The position numbers and the translations under genes are program-made. 64,000 bases of DNA, taken from Alternaria dauci. Lineage: Eukaryota; Ascomycota; Dothideomycetes; Pleosporales; Pleosporaceae. Where the stretch lies: positions 1,860,001 through 1,924,000 of the forward strand of contig NC_091275.1 in the NCBI RefSeq assembly GCF_042100115.1, written 5' to 3'. A model generated the notes under the pieces. It was not told the DNA's origin. It did no database searches and worked only from the letters and a program-made list of their open reading frames with translations. Shown here in pieces: positions 1 through 10,780 of this stretch. The first letter of the stretch is position 1, and the number at the start of each line of letters is the position of its first letter.

Positions 1-717
1 AGTTTGATCCGCTACTGCAAAGAGGATCTGGGTGTCGAAAGCATCAGTATCGTCAGCAATGGTAGCAAGATCACCGAGAAGTGGATGCAGGAGAATTCAC
101 AGTGGCTGGACATTCTGGCTATCTCCTGTGACTCTTTCAACGCTCAAACAAATGTCAAGATTGGGCGCGGTGACGACGGAAAGAACGCTGACCGGTTGTT
201 TCAAATCGCAGACTGGTGCCGGACCTACAACGTCAAATTCAAGCTCAACACTGTGGTCAACATTTACAATTGGGACGAAGACATGGTCGCCAACATCGAG
301 AAGCTAGCACCATTCCGATGGAAGGTCTTCCAGTGCCTCATCGTTGCAGGTGAGAACGACGACGAAACCCGAAAACGTGACGCAAGGAAGTTTCTGGTTA
401 CTGAAGAGCAATGGAAAACCTTCTGTAATCGACACAAGCACCTTCCATGCTACGTTCCCGAGGACAACAACTCCATGGCTAGTAGTTATCTATTGCTTGA
501 TGAGTATATGCGCTTCATGGACAAGGGCGAGGGTATGATGACGACGAGTGATTCCATCTTGGATGTTGGAGTTATGAGGGCGATGGAGCAGATTGTTTGG
601 GACAAAAAGTCGTTCGTCGAACGTGGAGGTATCTACGATTGGGGCAGAGCAGACATGAAGCCGGCTAAGGAGGTGAGCTGCGGTACTGGTCTCAACTTGA
701 AGGAACTGGAGTTCTAG
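1..717 (+). CDS. Viperin-like radical SAM enzyme (RSAD2 family), 5' part outside window
   Basis: Reading frame 1 is open from the first base to a TAG at 715-717, giving 238 residues of the C-terminal part of a viperin. Viperins are radical-SAM enzymes that convert CTP to the chain terminator ddhCTP and are best known as antiviral proteins. The visible part carries family landmarks in order: a SIVSNGS strand, LDILAISCDSF, an IGRG loop, a RWKVFQCL segment, and near the end YLLLDEYMRF, SILDVGV and a KRGG-like RGG-Y-W motif. The CxxxCxxC iron-sulfur motif would lie upstream of the window, so activity cannot be judged. A tail of about 18 residues follows the usual DLK-like end. It converges on the next gene, with stop codons 177 bp apart. 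Fungal viperins are known but poorly understood. Family assignment is very secure; function in this fungus is inference. Confidence 0.93.
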   Translation, partial: SLIRYCKEDLGVESISIVSNGSKITEKWMQENSQWLDILAISCDSFNAQTNVKIGRGDDGKNADRLFQIADWCRTYNVKFKLNTVVNIYNWDEDMVANIEKLAPFRWKVFQCLIVAGENDDETRKRDARKFLVTEEQWKTFCNRHKHLPCYVPEDNNSMASSYLLLDEYMRFMDKGEGMMTTSDSILDVGVMRAMEQIVWDKKSFVERGGIYDWGRADMKPAKEVSCGTGLNLKELEF

Positions 718-893
718 CTGGTCTGAAGGCGAGAAGAGGTCGATAGAGGCCAGAATTTGTGAATGTATAATGAGACATTGGCTAGACATTGGCTACAAAT
801 TAGCTCATAAACACATGAACATAGTGCACGCTACACTATCATGCAGCAGGTCCGACATGTGCAGATTGTAGTTGAGCAGAACCTGCCCCCTAG

Positions 894-3800
894 CTAGCTC
901 TTGCGCAGCAATGCCAATTGGCCTCCGGCTGTCACGGTGTCGCCCGGTTTTACCAACACCTTCTCGACACGCAATTTTCCTGCCTTGGCCACGGAATCCG
1001 GCGTCTTGACCGCAATCTCCAGCTTCATCGCTTCAAGAATAACAATCTGCATCATGTTAGCACCATCAGATGAACGATCCCCACTGAAACTCACCACACT
1101 CTCATCACCAATCTCGTCTCCCTCACTAACCTTCACCCTCCATACGTTCGCATCGACTGGCGCTTCAACCCCAACAATCGCCGGATCGTCCAGCAACTTC
1201 TCCACTGTTCCTCCATCAACTTGGCTCTCAGTTTTCTCCTTCCTCCAACGTTCTAAACTCTCGTTTTCCGCTTTCGTCATTTCTTCTTGCGCAACGGCTT
1301 GCTTCTTTCTGATCTTGTCTACTTCATCGCTCGTCGTCTCTAGAAGTTGATTGTGCTGTGCCATGTCAAACTCCACCTCATTGTACTCCCACTCGTATTT
1401 GCCCGCGCGAAACTTGGCAAATATGTCATCCAGTTCCTGTTCGCTAACCTGGTAAAAGGTGATAATGTCGAAGTCACGGAAAATCCAAGGCTTGTTATCA
1501 AAGCCAGGTTTGTAGGAGTAATAGTCCCAACAGGGGACTGTGCGACCGATCATCTGATATCCGCCCGGGGAGTCAACAGGATATATAGACATGCAACTAC
1601 CCGCCCAGCCTAGGGTACCCTCTGGTGTGAATACGCGACTTGGGTTCATCTTTGGGGCCGAAATGCGCTGACGCGGGTCGACAGGAAGTGAGACAGTGTT
1701 GCCACAAAAGAAGCCCACGACTACTGCCATGAACTGGCCAGTGAGGCATATGTCTTTGAGTTGTTGTGGCGTAATTCCGTTGTTCTTTGCTACAAAGCTC
1801 AGGTTGTCAGGCAGGTAGGGCGCATGCGGCCGCTGGTTTGTCATGTAGCGTTGAGTTGCTTCGTCTTGGAGTTTCGATTCGAATGAGACGGGCAACTTAA
1901 ATACGCGTGTGGGGACTTTAGTGTTCCTCAAATCACCGAGGTTTGACTCAATGAACTGGAGATGTGCGATGAGATCCGAACGAGGGAGTTTAGAGCCGTT
2001 ATAGTAAAGGAGCAGCGATGTGCAACATCCTACGGTGTTGTGAAGGTTGGCCTTGATGACGTTTGGGGTCGATTCCAAATGCAATGCGTTTTCCAAGGCA
2101 GTGACACGGCAGCGGTGATTGAGATCGAACTCTTCGTCACCATATTCGATCAGAATGTGATCATCACCTCCCTGACGATATCGAACCTTTGGAGTGCTCT
2201 CGCTGCCTTCCTTCTCCCACACTATGGCCTTTCCGATATCACCCTCGTGGAAATTACAATGTGCACCTTGTAACTTTTCGATGTTGTCGAAACCGCTACC
2301 GTTCTTGATGACTTGGTCGATCGAGTCAAGGAAGTTATCGTTTTTCTTTCTCTTCTTTAACGCATCATCAAGTCCGACTCGGATGTACTTCACGGTATTG
2401 CCTGCTTTGAGCTGTCCCAATTTCCACCAGTCTGCCTTGATGACAGTAGTACTGCTGGTAAAGCCGCCGAAGTTTGGGCAATCTACTGGAAAGATACATG
2501 GGTCGTCTCCAGTCCAGTTCAGAGTGCCCAATGGATATCCGTATTCTACGAGATTGCTGGGGTGCGCGCCACCTTCGCCGCCATCCTTACGGGCCCATTT
2601 CGGTACTGGCCCGACCAGTCTTATTCCACTCCGCGATGCGTTGTGAGATACATTCCACTTGGTGTTGTATATCTCCTCGATGAATTCCGCATCGAAGTAA
2701 CCTTCGTCATGGGGTCCAACCATAGCTGTAATCTCCCAGTCTGACTTATAGACCGGCCGCAGCTTTTCCGGAAGCGAAATACTTGAGAAGTTTTCCGGAA
2801 GCTTGTCCACTATCTGTAGGAGATCACCGGGAGCAAGTGCACGACCCTGATAGCCTCCAATCGCGACAAGCGGCGACGTCGACTTTGAGCCGAAGTACTC
2901 TGCAACTGACGGAAAACCTCCGTAGATGGCTAGATATGCGCGACAACCTCCACCTGTTGTCTTTCCGATCTTGAGCTTTTGATTAGCTTGAACGTACACG
3001 CTCTCCCACATAGGAAATTCATTGCCGTCAAGTGTTGCCTCCATGGGAGCGCCGCATAAAGCTACGATAGCAGGCCCAACAAACTCCAGTTCCGGTCCAC
3101 TCAATGTAAGTTCCAGAGATTCCTTCGATCGTGGATTTCCAACAAGCATGTTCGCGATCTGGAATGATACCGGGTCCATCGGTCCGGAATGAGGCACACC
3201 TTTACCCACTTTCGGTCTCCCAGGAAGATCCTGGATCAAGGTATATGCACCAGCTGAGATGACATCGATAGCATGAGGCTTATAGTCGAAGTCTTTGAGA
3301 AAGCTTGTCATAGTATTGCCCTCTTTGAAACGTAGATCGTCCAGTATGTTGGCGAGGAATTCGAGATTGGTAGGTGGGCCGCTTATGGTGGACAGTGTAA
3401 GGAGTTCCCTCATCGACGCGATAGTCTCATCTCTGGACTGAGAGTGAACCATTGCTTTCGCTATCAGGGGATCTAGAACTTGTGAGCACGTAGACGACAA
3501 AATCTTCCCAGACCTCGGTCTCATAATCAAACATGGGTATCACAAGTGTGAAGAAGAAGAAGAGAGCGTCGTACCGTAGTTGGGAGTAACAAAAATGCCT
3601 GTAAAAACCCAGGTATCGATGCGAGCTCCAGGAACATCCTTCCATGCCACTTTCTGCAGCCTTCCAGGAGAGGGTGCGTAGTCTCTTAGCGGATTTTCGG
3701 CGTACACTCGAGCTTCGATAGCCGAACCTGTTGGACCCGACGGCTGCATATCTTTCAAGGTCTTGCCATCGAGCCCATGCTTGCCCGCCAGCTGTGCATC

Positions 3801-4831
3801 TGCTTGCTTCAGCATCAACTCTACCAGATCGACGTTGTAGCAAAGTTCTGTAATGCCATGCTCGACTTGAAGTCGTGTGTTCATTTCCAGAAAGAAAAAG
3901 TCGCCGGACTTGTCGTCTACGAGATATTCGATGGTGCCTGCAGAGCCATATTTGATTGACTCAGCGAGACGCACTGCGGCGTCTCCCAACTTCTTTCGCA
4001 GCTCTGGCTGCCGTTCCACAAATGGACTTGGGCACTCCTCGATGACTTTCTGATGTCGTCTTTGAATGGAGCATTCGCGTTCGCCAAAGTGGATTGCTTG
4101 ACCTTGACCATTGCCGAACACTTGAACTTCAATATGATGGCTGGCAGGGTAGAAGGCTTCGATGAATACCCCGGGATTTTTGAAGAGCGTTTTCCCTCTT
4201 GATTGCACCATCCGATACCCCTCGCGCACCTCTTCAACCTTGTTACAGGTAACGAGTCCCATACCGCCACCGCCGCCAGTAGCCTTCAACATGACGGGAA
4301 AGCCGATGCGCTCGCTTTCCCTTACGGCGGCTTCTTCATCCTCTACCAGGCCTTTGGTTCCAGGTACAATGGGAACATTGGCTTTTTCCGCAAGATCCCG
4401 GGCGGTGTGCTTGACGCCAAAAGCCTCGATCGCTTCTGGAGATGGCCCTGCCCATACAATGCCTGCATCACCGACCCGTCGCGCGAAAGGCGCATTCTCT
4501 GAAAGAAATCCGTAACCCGGAATGATAGCATCTACCCCCTTTTCCTTAGCTATGCGCAGGACAGCGTCTTCGTCCGTATAGGCGGTCGCGTTGCTCCCAG
4601 GAAGGAGGACGGCTTCATCTGCATCACGCACATGTTGCGATGCAGCATCAGCTTCTGAATAGATGGCAATGCTCTTGATGCCGAGTTTCCTTGCGGTCTT
4701 GATTATGCGCACCTATCCGTGCAGGTGATGTCAGTTATCGATAACGGGATTATTCCGCGGCGTTATCTACGTACCGCAATCTCCCCACGGTTCGCAATCA
4801 ATAACACTCGTAGTTTCTGGATATCAGACAT
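894..4831 (-). CDS. Biotin-dependent urea carboxylase-like / lactam-utilisation carboxylase
   Basis: Three exons (4831-4775, 4712-3575, 3472-894) join in frame to 1257 residues. The start ATG gives MSDIQKLRVLLIANRGEIA, the typical biotin-carboxylase N-terminus, split by a 62-nt intron. Order of domains: biotin carboxylase (about 8-450, with the glycine-rich GGGGGMG loop and an EMNTRLQVEHGITE active-site strand), a KipA/AHS2 carboxyltransferase half (about 470-770), a KipI/AHS1 half (about 830-1060), and a C-terminal biotinyl domain with EAMK (biotin lysine near 1215). This is the layout of urea carboxylase, but the allophanate hydrolase fused to it in yeast Dur1,2 is absent. KipA/KipI are also the subunits of bacterial 5-oxoprolinase PxpBC. 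The divergent neighbour is LamB/YcsF, the PxpA family, which suggests ATP-dependent lactam, 5-oxoproline or related ring opening. Substrate is not provable from sequence. Likely cytosolic. Confidence 0.92.
4735..4744. promoter_or_regulatory. Palindromic double GATA site (TTATCGATAA)
   Basis: A perfect 10-bp palindrome contains two overlapping HGATAR motifs in opposite orientation. It lies in intron 1 of the carboxylase gene, about 90 bp from its start codon. A further CGATAA is at 5100-5105 in the shared promoter. HGATAR is the site of AreA-type nitrogen regulators, and this gene pair looks nitrogen-catabolic. Binding is inference. Confidence 0.4.
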
Positions 4832-5375
4832 TGGAGCAAAGTATTCTCAACACAATCATCTCACCCGACACATCCACGAGCATGCGACTTCTATGAAGCC
4901 CGTTGTTGGAGGCAGGAAAGTAGCGTATCGTGACCCCACACTTTCTGTACATTCCGCCATTCCCCTTTCGCGCCGATATCTTACCTCCACCCGTTTGAGC
5001 GAAGGCATTGTGATCGTTGATTTGGTGGACACCATTTCTGCCGGGGTGTCGCCGATTCTGAAGACGTCACCACGGAGCTCCAAGAGGCGGGGTCGATATC
5101 GATAACAAGCACTAGGGCATGACGTTGCGCGTGAAGTGCGTTTAATAACTCTTCGGGGGATGGGGGAGTTGACAGACGGTTCAAATGGCTGTGGAATTTC
5201 GCCGAGTAGCTTGAGAGTGTGACCTCCAATCCGAGCAGGTTACTCCAACTACTCCAACTGTACCGTTCCTGTGGGAGGCGCATCTGATCACGCCTGCCTG
5301 AGCATACCAGAAGAACAACAAAAGTCAATTCACATCCCGACCGCAGAATACCTTCCGCAGAAAGGATCTTTCACA
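4832..5375. promoter_or_regulatory. Shared promoter of the divergent carboxylase / lamB pair
   Basis: These 544 bp separate two divergent start codons. The region holds a CGATAA GATA motif (5100-5105), a CCAAT motif (5225-5229) and GATATC elements. I find no convincing coding sequence. A bidirectional, nitrogen-responsive promoter is inferred from gene orientation and content. Confidence 0.45.
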
Positions 5376-6246
5376 ATGCCAGCTATCAAACACCCCGTCA
5401 AGATCAACGTAGATCTAGGAGAAGGCTACGGAAACTTCAAGTGTGGTCCAGACGATGAGTTAATTCCGCTCATTGACCACGCGAACATTGCATGTGGTTT
5501 CCACGCCGGGTAGGGCAAACCCCTATGGTCATACCAATCAACAAAATCTGATGATGCATCAGGGACCCATTGATCATGCATCAAACGGTACTCGCCTGCA
5601 AAAAGCACAACATAGCCATTGGCGCCCATCCTGGCCTGCCCGACATTCAAGGGTTTGGTCGACGAGAGATCAAGATGTCACCTGAAGAACTAACAGCGGC
5701 TGTTCGCTACCAAGTCGGCGCCTTGAAAGCATTCTTAGATGCAGAAGACGTACCATTACACCACGTGAAACCACACGGCGTGTTGTACGGGATGATGTAT
5801 CGGGATAAAGAGGTATGTCGAGCAGTCTATGCCGGAGTACCCAAGGGGACAACTGTGTTTGGTCTCGCGGGTACCTTGCACGAGGAGGTTGCAAAGGAGC
5901 TTGGATTACCGTTCGTCGCAGAGCTGTACGGGGACGTCAAGTATAGCAAAGATGGAACGTTGGTCATCGATCGGAAGAAGAAGTACGTTACGTCAAGAAC
6001 CACGTTCGCGCTAACATGCTCACCGCATCCAGGCCATGGCATCCAGACGAGACGAGGAAGCACGTTCAAAGTCAAGTCGAGAACGCGACAGTTACTGCCG
6101 TCACAGGCGAGGAGGTGCAACTCCCCATAGGTGATCACAAGATCTCATTGTGTTGTCACTCTGACTCTCCTGGAGCTGTGGAGATTGTGAAGGCGGCGAG
6201 GGAGATCGTTGATCAGTTCAACAGTAAGCACTTTGGGAAGCCTTGA
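5376..6246 (+). CDS. lamB: LamB/YcsF family protein (5-oxoprolinase subunit A-like)
   Basis: Exons 5376-5509, 5563-5982 and 6033-6246 join to 255 residues, the usual family length. The start is the ATG giving [19 protein letters not shown], whose NxDxGEG segment is the family's N-terminal signature. [10 protein letters not shown] follows, restored across the 53-nt first intron. AIGAHPGxPDxxGFGRR, VKPHGxLY, AELYGDxKY and a C-terminal [13 protein letters not shown] are further hallmarks. The family is named after Aspergillus nidulans lamB, needed for growth on 2-pyrrolidinone; in bacteria the homologue PxpA works with KipI/KipA-type PxpB/PxpC to hydrolyse 5-oxoproline. Here the divergent neighbour carries fused KipA and KipI domains plus biotin parts, so the two probably act in one pathway. 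Family call is secure; substrate is inferred. Confidence 0.93.
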
Positions 6247-6982
6247 AGAAGTCATGTATGTATAGTATCTCCTCGATTTATGAAAGCCATATCAAAGCAG
6301 CAACAGAAACTGCCTCCAGCATAACTATTTACAGCAGGTTACTGATGCAGGCATCGCTATGCCACTTGAGCAGTAAGTAGAACTCAAACTCAAATGACAC
6401 ATCATCCTTAGAATCTTGCAAGGCTCGTGATGTGTGTTGGTGACATTTGAAGAGTATTGATAAATCTATTCACACTAAACTCCATTACCTATTCCATAGC
6501 CCGAGTCATTCAATTGCCCACGCTCCTATATCATGCATACATTTTCGAAGAATTCAAATCAAGATCCAAGCACCCTCGGTTACATGCCGGTTATGGGTCG
6601 TGAATGCAACAAGACGCCCTATATGCAAGTCGGTCATCGATCTTCCTCTCGTCCTGCTTCCCCATTACACAACATATCTGGCCTCTCGTGTGCGTAACCT
6701 TCCATGGGGTATAATCAAACAACAAAATTGGTCGGTCGGGTGCGATATTTGTGACGGCCACTGGGCATATAATGAGCCCAAAGTCACCGTTCCGCTTCGG
6801 CTGTAGATAGTAGATTGGGCGGATTGCGACTCGAAGAGTGCTGCCCATGCGGCTCTCGCGGCATGTCCCAATCCCATTGCACTCGGCCACAATGCCAGCC
6901 GTGGCTGTGGCATATTGGAGCCAGAACGGTAACTGACGGTCTATACTGCACTGATCGTGCTCCGCCGTTGCTGGCCGTATCC
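6247..6982. other. Convergent intergenic region
   Basis: These 736 bp lie between the stops of lamB and the F-box/WD40 gene. They presumably hold two 3' UTRs. I see no further gene, RNA or repeat. Confidence 0.5.
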
Positions 6983-9254
6983 TTATGAATCGCTTGCGTC
7001 GGCCATGGTCACGTCACCTGCACCAGTATCCTGGACCAGTGGTGATGTTGTAGGAAGGATGGCTGATCGCGGTCGGTTGTATTCGACGTCCAGATGATCG
7101 GGCATGCTCGCTGGGGTGGAGGATCGCGAGTCGAAATCGTCTTCGACGGGTGGTGAGAAGTCCCACACCTAACCACGTTAGCATGTCATTCTGGTGTTTG
7201 CGCGTAGTAAGCTTACCTCCATGATGGTGCGACCGCCCCGGCTGGCCATAATAACCGCCTTTTCTTCTTCGAATACTACTCTCCAGACGGCCTCGGCAGG
7301 GCTGCTCAACTCTCGTACGGGAACACCAGTCTTGAGATCCCAGACCTTGACGCGACCATCACTGCCGCCGCTGACTATCCTGGTGTTGTCAAACTGGAGA
7401 CTCGTAACGCTGTTGTCATGGGCAGCTAATCGGTGAATAGCTTGATATGTTGCGAGGCTCCACACGCGGACCGAGCCGTCTGATCCACCAGTCACAAGGA
7501 TATCGTCGCGCATTTGAAGTTGTCCGACGAGCGAGGTGTGGCCTTGTAGCACAGCGAGGCATTTGCTACACGAGCGAGTTAGTTTTCGATACAATTGTGG
7601 CACGCGATCGGACTTACCCATCGTTGGGATCCCATATCCGGACGCTGGTGTCCAAACTGCCTGTCGCAATCTTCTTCCCGTCAAAGGCAATTGCGTAGAT
7701 TTGGCTAAAGTGGCCAGTGAGTGTGCGCAGACACTTGCCCTCGGATATGCTCCAGATCTTCGCTGTGGTATCGTAGCTGCCGGACACAACGATGTCGCCG
7801 TGTATTTCGAGGCATCGGACGCTAGCCTGGTGACCGATGAGTACATGCTTGCAAAGGCCCTTCTTGAGGTCCCAGATGCGTAGTGTGGTATCTCTTGACC
7901 CGGATATAGCCGTGTTCGCATCGGACATCTTTAGACACCGGACTGTCGAAGTGTGACCGCGGAGGGTAAACTGGGGAAACCTAGCAACATTTGTTAGCGA
8001 TGATGATCGCGTAGTTTGAAGGAAAAACATACCCAGTCGCAAGATTCCATACGCGCACGTCGCGGTCGCATCCACCGCTGACCAGAAGATCACCCCAAGG
8101 CACCATGGCCCACACGCCCATGACGTGTCCCTGAAGCGTCTTCTGATGATCGCCGACTGTGTCGAAAACATGGATTTTCGCATTGTCGAGTGCAACCACA
8201 ATGTACTTGTTGGTCAGATGCAGACTGGTCACTACACCCTGATCTGGGGTAATTTGCCGCGCATCGCATACTCCTCCATTCCGCCATGCTGTCTCGACCA
8301 TGTATCGCTGCTTGAAATGCGATCGGTATGTGGTAGCCTGCTGTTTCCGTTGGAACGGCTTCCTCTTCGCGGCTCGGTCGAGGCTCTGTGTCCGGAGACC
8401 CTCGGCGCCGCCCGTTGACGATGGGCCGACTTCGATGTGTTCTCTCTCAGTAACATCCTCTATCCTGGGTGTGCGCTCGTCGTTGTGCCACCATGGCTTT
8501 GCGTCGGTGTCCTCCATCTCATCGTTTGCGTCATCATCCTCAGTCCGCTCTTCCCTCGACAGAGCTCTGAAGGAGTACTTTTGGCACAGCAACCGCCAGG
8601 CGCTGTCATCGTTGACGAGTTCGCGCCACTTCTTGGAGACCTGCGACGCCCGAGCGAGGGTAGTGGGGTCGTCGACGCATTCTAGAATCTGTACCATGTG
8701 TCAGCGATGTCGGCGATGCAAGTCATTGGTACGGAACGCACCCTTAAGCATAGTTCGGTGGGGAGGACCATGAAGGGGTCCTTTTTCAACCTGGGACTGA
8801 CAAACTCAGCCACAAAGCTCAACTCCTGGCTGTCGCATAAATTCAGCAGCTCTCCCAGCAATCGCATCCGCTCCGCCCTGTTCATGTCGCCAAACTGCGC
8901 CCGTATGCTCTTGATGTCGCCATCTTCGTGTTCAGCTGCGGTGCTCCAGTCGGGCACTCGTTGGGTCGGCGTAGGACTGGGCGCCGGCGTAGGTGGTGAA
9001 GCAGGCGCCGAGGGAAGGAGATTGTGCGGTATGGTCGAACTCAGGGGGCTTTGGGGTGTGATTATGGGCCTCGGTGCGCCCGATCGAGACATGCGGCCGG
9101 GCTTGCGCGGATGTGGTGATGTGTACATGGCGGAGCGCGAAGAGGAGGCTGTAGCCGTGGCAGAGGCGGCCATGTCGGTGTCCGAGTCCTCAATCTGCGG
9201 GCCTGGAGCATCTCGATCTTCCCGGACGGGTGTGAAGTAGTCGGACGAGTCCAT
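6983..9254 (-). CDS. F-box / WD40 repeat protein of Cdc4/Pop1/Fbw7 type (SCF ubiquitin ligase subunit)
   Basis: Five exons (9254-8742, 8688-8033, 7980-7618, 7565-7217, 7168-6983) with 48-53 nt introns join to 688 residues. The N-terminal 120 residues are Ser/Pro-rich and disordered. A helical segment at about 125-155 is followed by an F-box at about 162-205 (starting MVLPTELCLR and running over the first intron into ILECVDDPTTLARASQVSKKW). The C-terminal half holds a beta-propeller of about eight WD40 blades, for example LRGHTSTVRCL..SGSRDTTLRIWDL and LTGHFSQIYAI..TGSLDTSVRIWDP. F-box plus eight-bladed propeller is the architecture of Cdc4/Fbw7, which recognises phosphodegrons for SCF-mediated ubiquitination. 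A short acidic tail ends in DASDS. Orthology to Cdc4 versus another SCF receptor (e.g. sulfur regulators MET30/sconB) needs a tree; the domain call is secure. Confidence 0.88.
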
Positions 9255-10780
9255 GACGGAGGTCCTGCTGCAGCGTTCGGATGCGGTATGGCGTTCCCTA
9301 TATGCCACGGCGCCCTCTGTGTAGCAGCAGGGGGGGAGGGAGTAGCAGGGGAGTCGGGCGGGTGTATAGGATCGTCCAACAAGGCGCAGAATCCGAGGGA
9401 GGCGCACTTGGAGAGAAGGAAGGAGGTCTGCGGAGGTTTCGAGTGGGTAGGCGCGACTGGGTGACGCCGGCGGCCGGCCAAGACAACACTCAGCCCTGGA
9501 AACCTCAGACGTCCAGTTCCAAGCTTCACATCACCATCCCTGCATATGCACTTGGCACGACTGAGCCTAGTTTGCCTGTAAAATCTCCTGTGCAGCATCT
9601 TGAGTACAGGCCATGATTAGACGCCCGTCGTCAAACGCCTCAGGGGGTCAGGTGCAGGCCATGTTTCATGCATTGTACTGTCGCTGCGAACGCCAAACCG
9701 CCATGGTTCCCTCGACTCCAACAAGCGCAAAACAAACGGGTGAGACCCAATTCCTCGAGTACGCCGTGGCACCGAGTCGTCTGCCTGTCTGATAATTTAC
9801 CTCGAGCCGTCTTCACCTGTCACCCAGAGAATTGCACAGTTGTACGCCTCAGGCATAGTACCACACCACCTGAGCACCCGTTTGCACGGCGCTTAAAGTC
9901 ACGACGGTCACGAGCTGTACTGGGTAATCACAAAAGACCCTGGCTCACACTCAGAAACTCACATGTCATGGCCGTCACGGCTTGCACCTCCTTTTTGCTC
10001 AACGCTTAGTTAGCACAGTGTAAACACATAAGAAGGTGTGCACGGTGCCCGTGGTAAGGGCTCGATCGATCGCCCTAAGTTCGCCATGATGTTTCCAATC
10101 CTCAAACACCTTACTTTGGTACTCTTCCTAGCTTCAGATGAGCTATGTCATGTCCGATGATGCATGGTATGCGCCTCTAGATGATGACACATCATCAGTC
10201 TACATGTTGTTCGCGGATCTCGGACGATCTGCTAGCACATTTCTTGTATTCTCCAAGTCCTGTGCGGCAAAAGCACTGCAGAAAATGATGAACACCCCAA
10301 ATATAGGCACCTCGTCGGCGAGGCCGCAACAGAGTGCGGGTGGTGTAGGAGGTCCAGCACTCTTTGAACGGGGATCAGGTGGTTGGTTCGAGGCACAGTC
10401 TCAGGGTTGTGATGCGCACTTGGCTGTGCGAGAACAAAATTGCACTATAAGATCGATATACACTTCCTCATCAGGTCATATTAAGCACGGTGTCGTTGTA
10501 TTCTCAGGTACCAGCCCTGGATGTGCCTGGGTACCGGGCGGCTTGCTTACCCGAAGCAGACTGGCAGCACGGGAAACGTGCGAGGGAAGCACGCAATTTC
10601 TCCGCGACGTCATTGGATCCGACATGGTCGCGTTCCCATGAGTTTTCGCACGACGGTCCGGCAACGGCCCAGGCGTTTGTGGTCGTGAATATCGCGTCAT
10701 CATGGAGTCTCTCCGTCTCGTCTCCACTTTCGCATACCTCTGCCCTCGATCCACGTGTGCTTGGGGCAACCGGTACAGCC
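9255..10780. other. Large divergent intergenic region
   Basis: These 1.5 kb lie between the divergent F-box and acyltransferase genes. A 7-bp-arm inverted repeat GATGATG-ACA-CATCATC sits at 10180-10196. A frame open at 10138-10641 has no recognisable motif and is not called. Otherwise I see nothing beyond presumed promoters and 5' leaders. Confidence 0.4.

Noticed and set aside
901..1350. 149-codon plus-strand frame over the carboxylase C-terminus
   Set aside because: Antisense shadow of the biotinyl domain coding sequence.
10138..10641. 167-codon plus-strand frame upstream of the acyltransferase gene
   Set aside because: No recognisable motif and mixed composition; it overlaps the presumed promoter and leader of the downstream gene.
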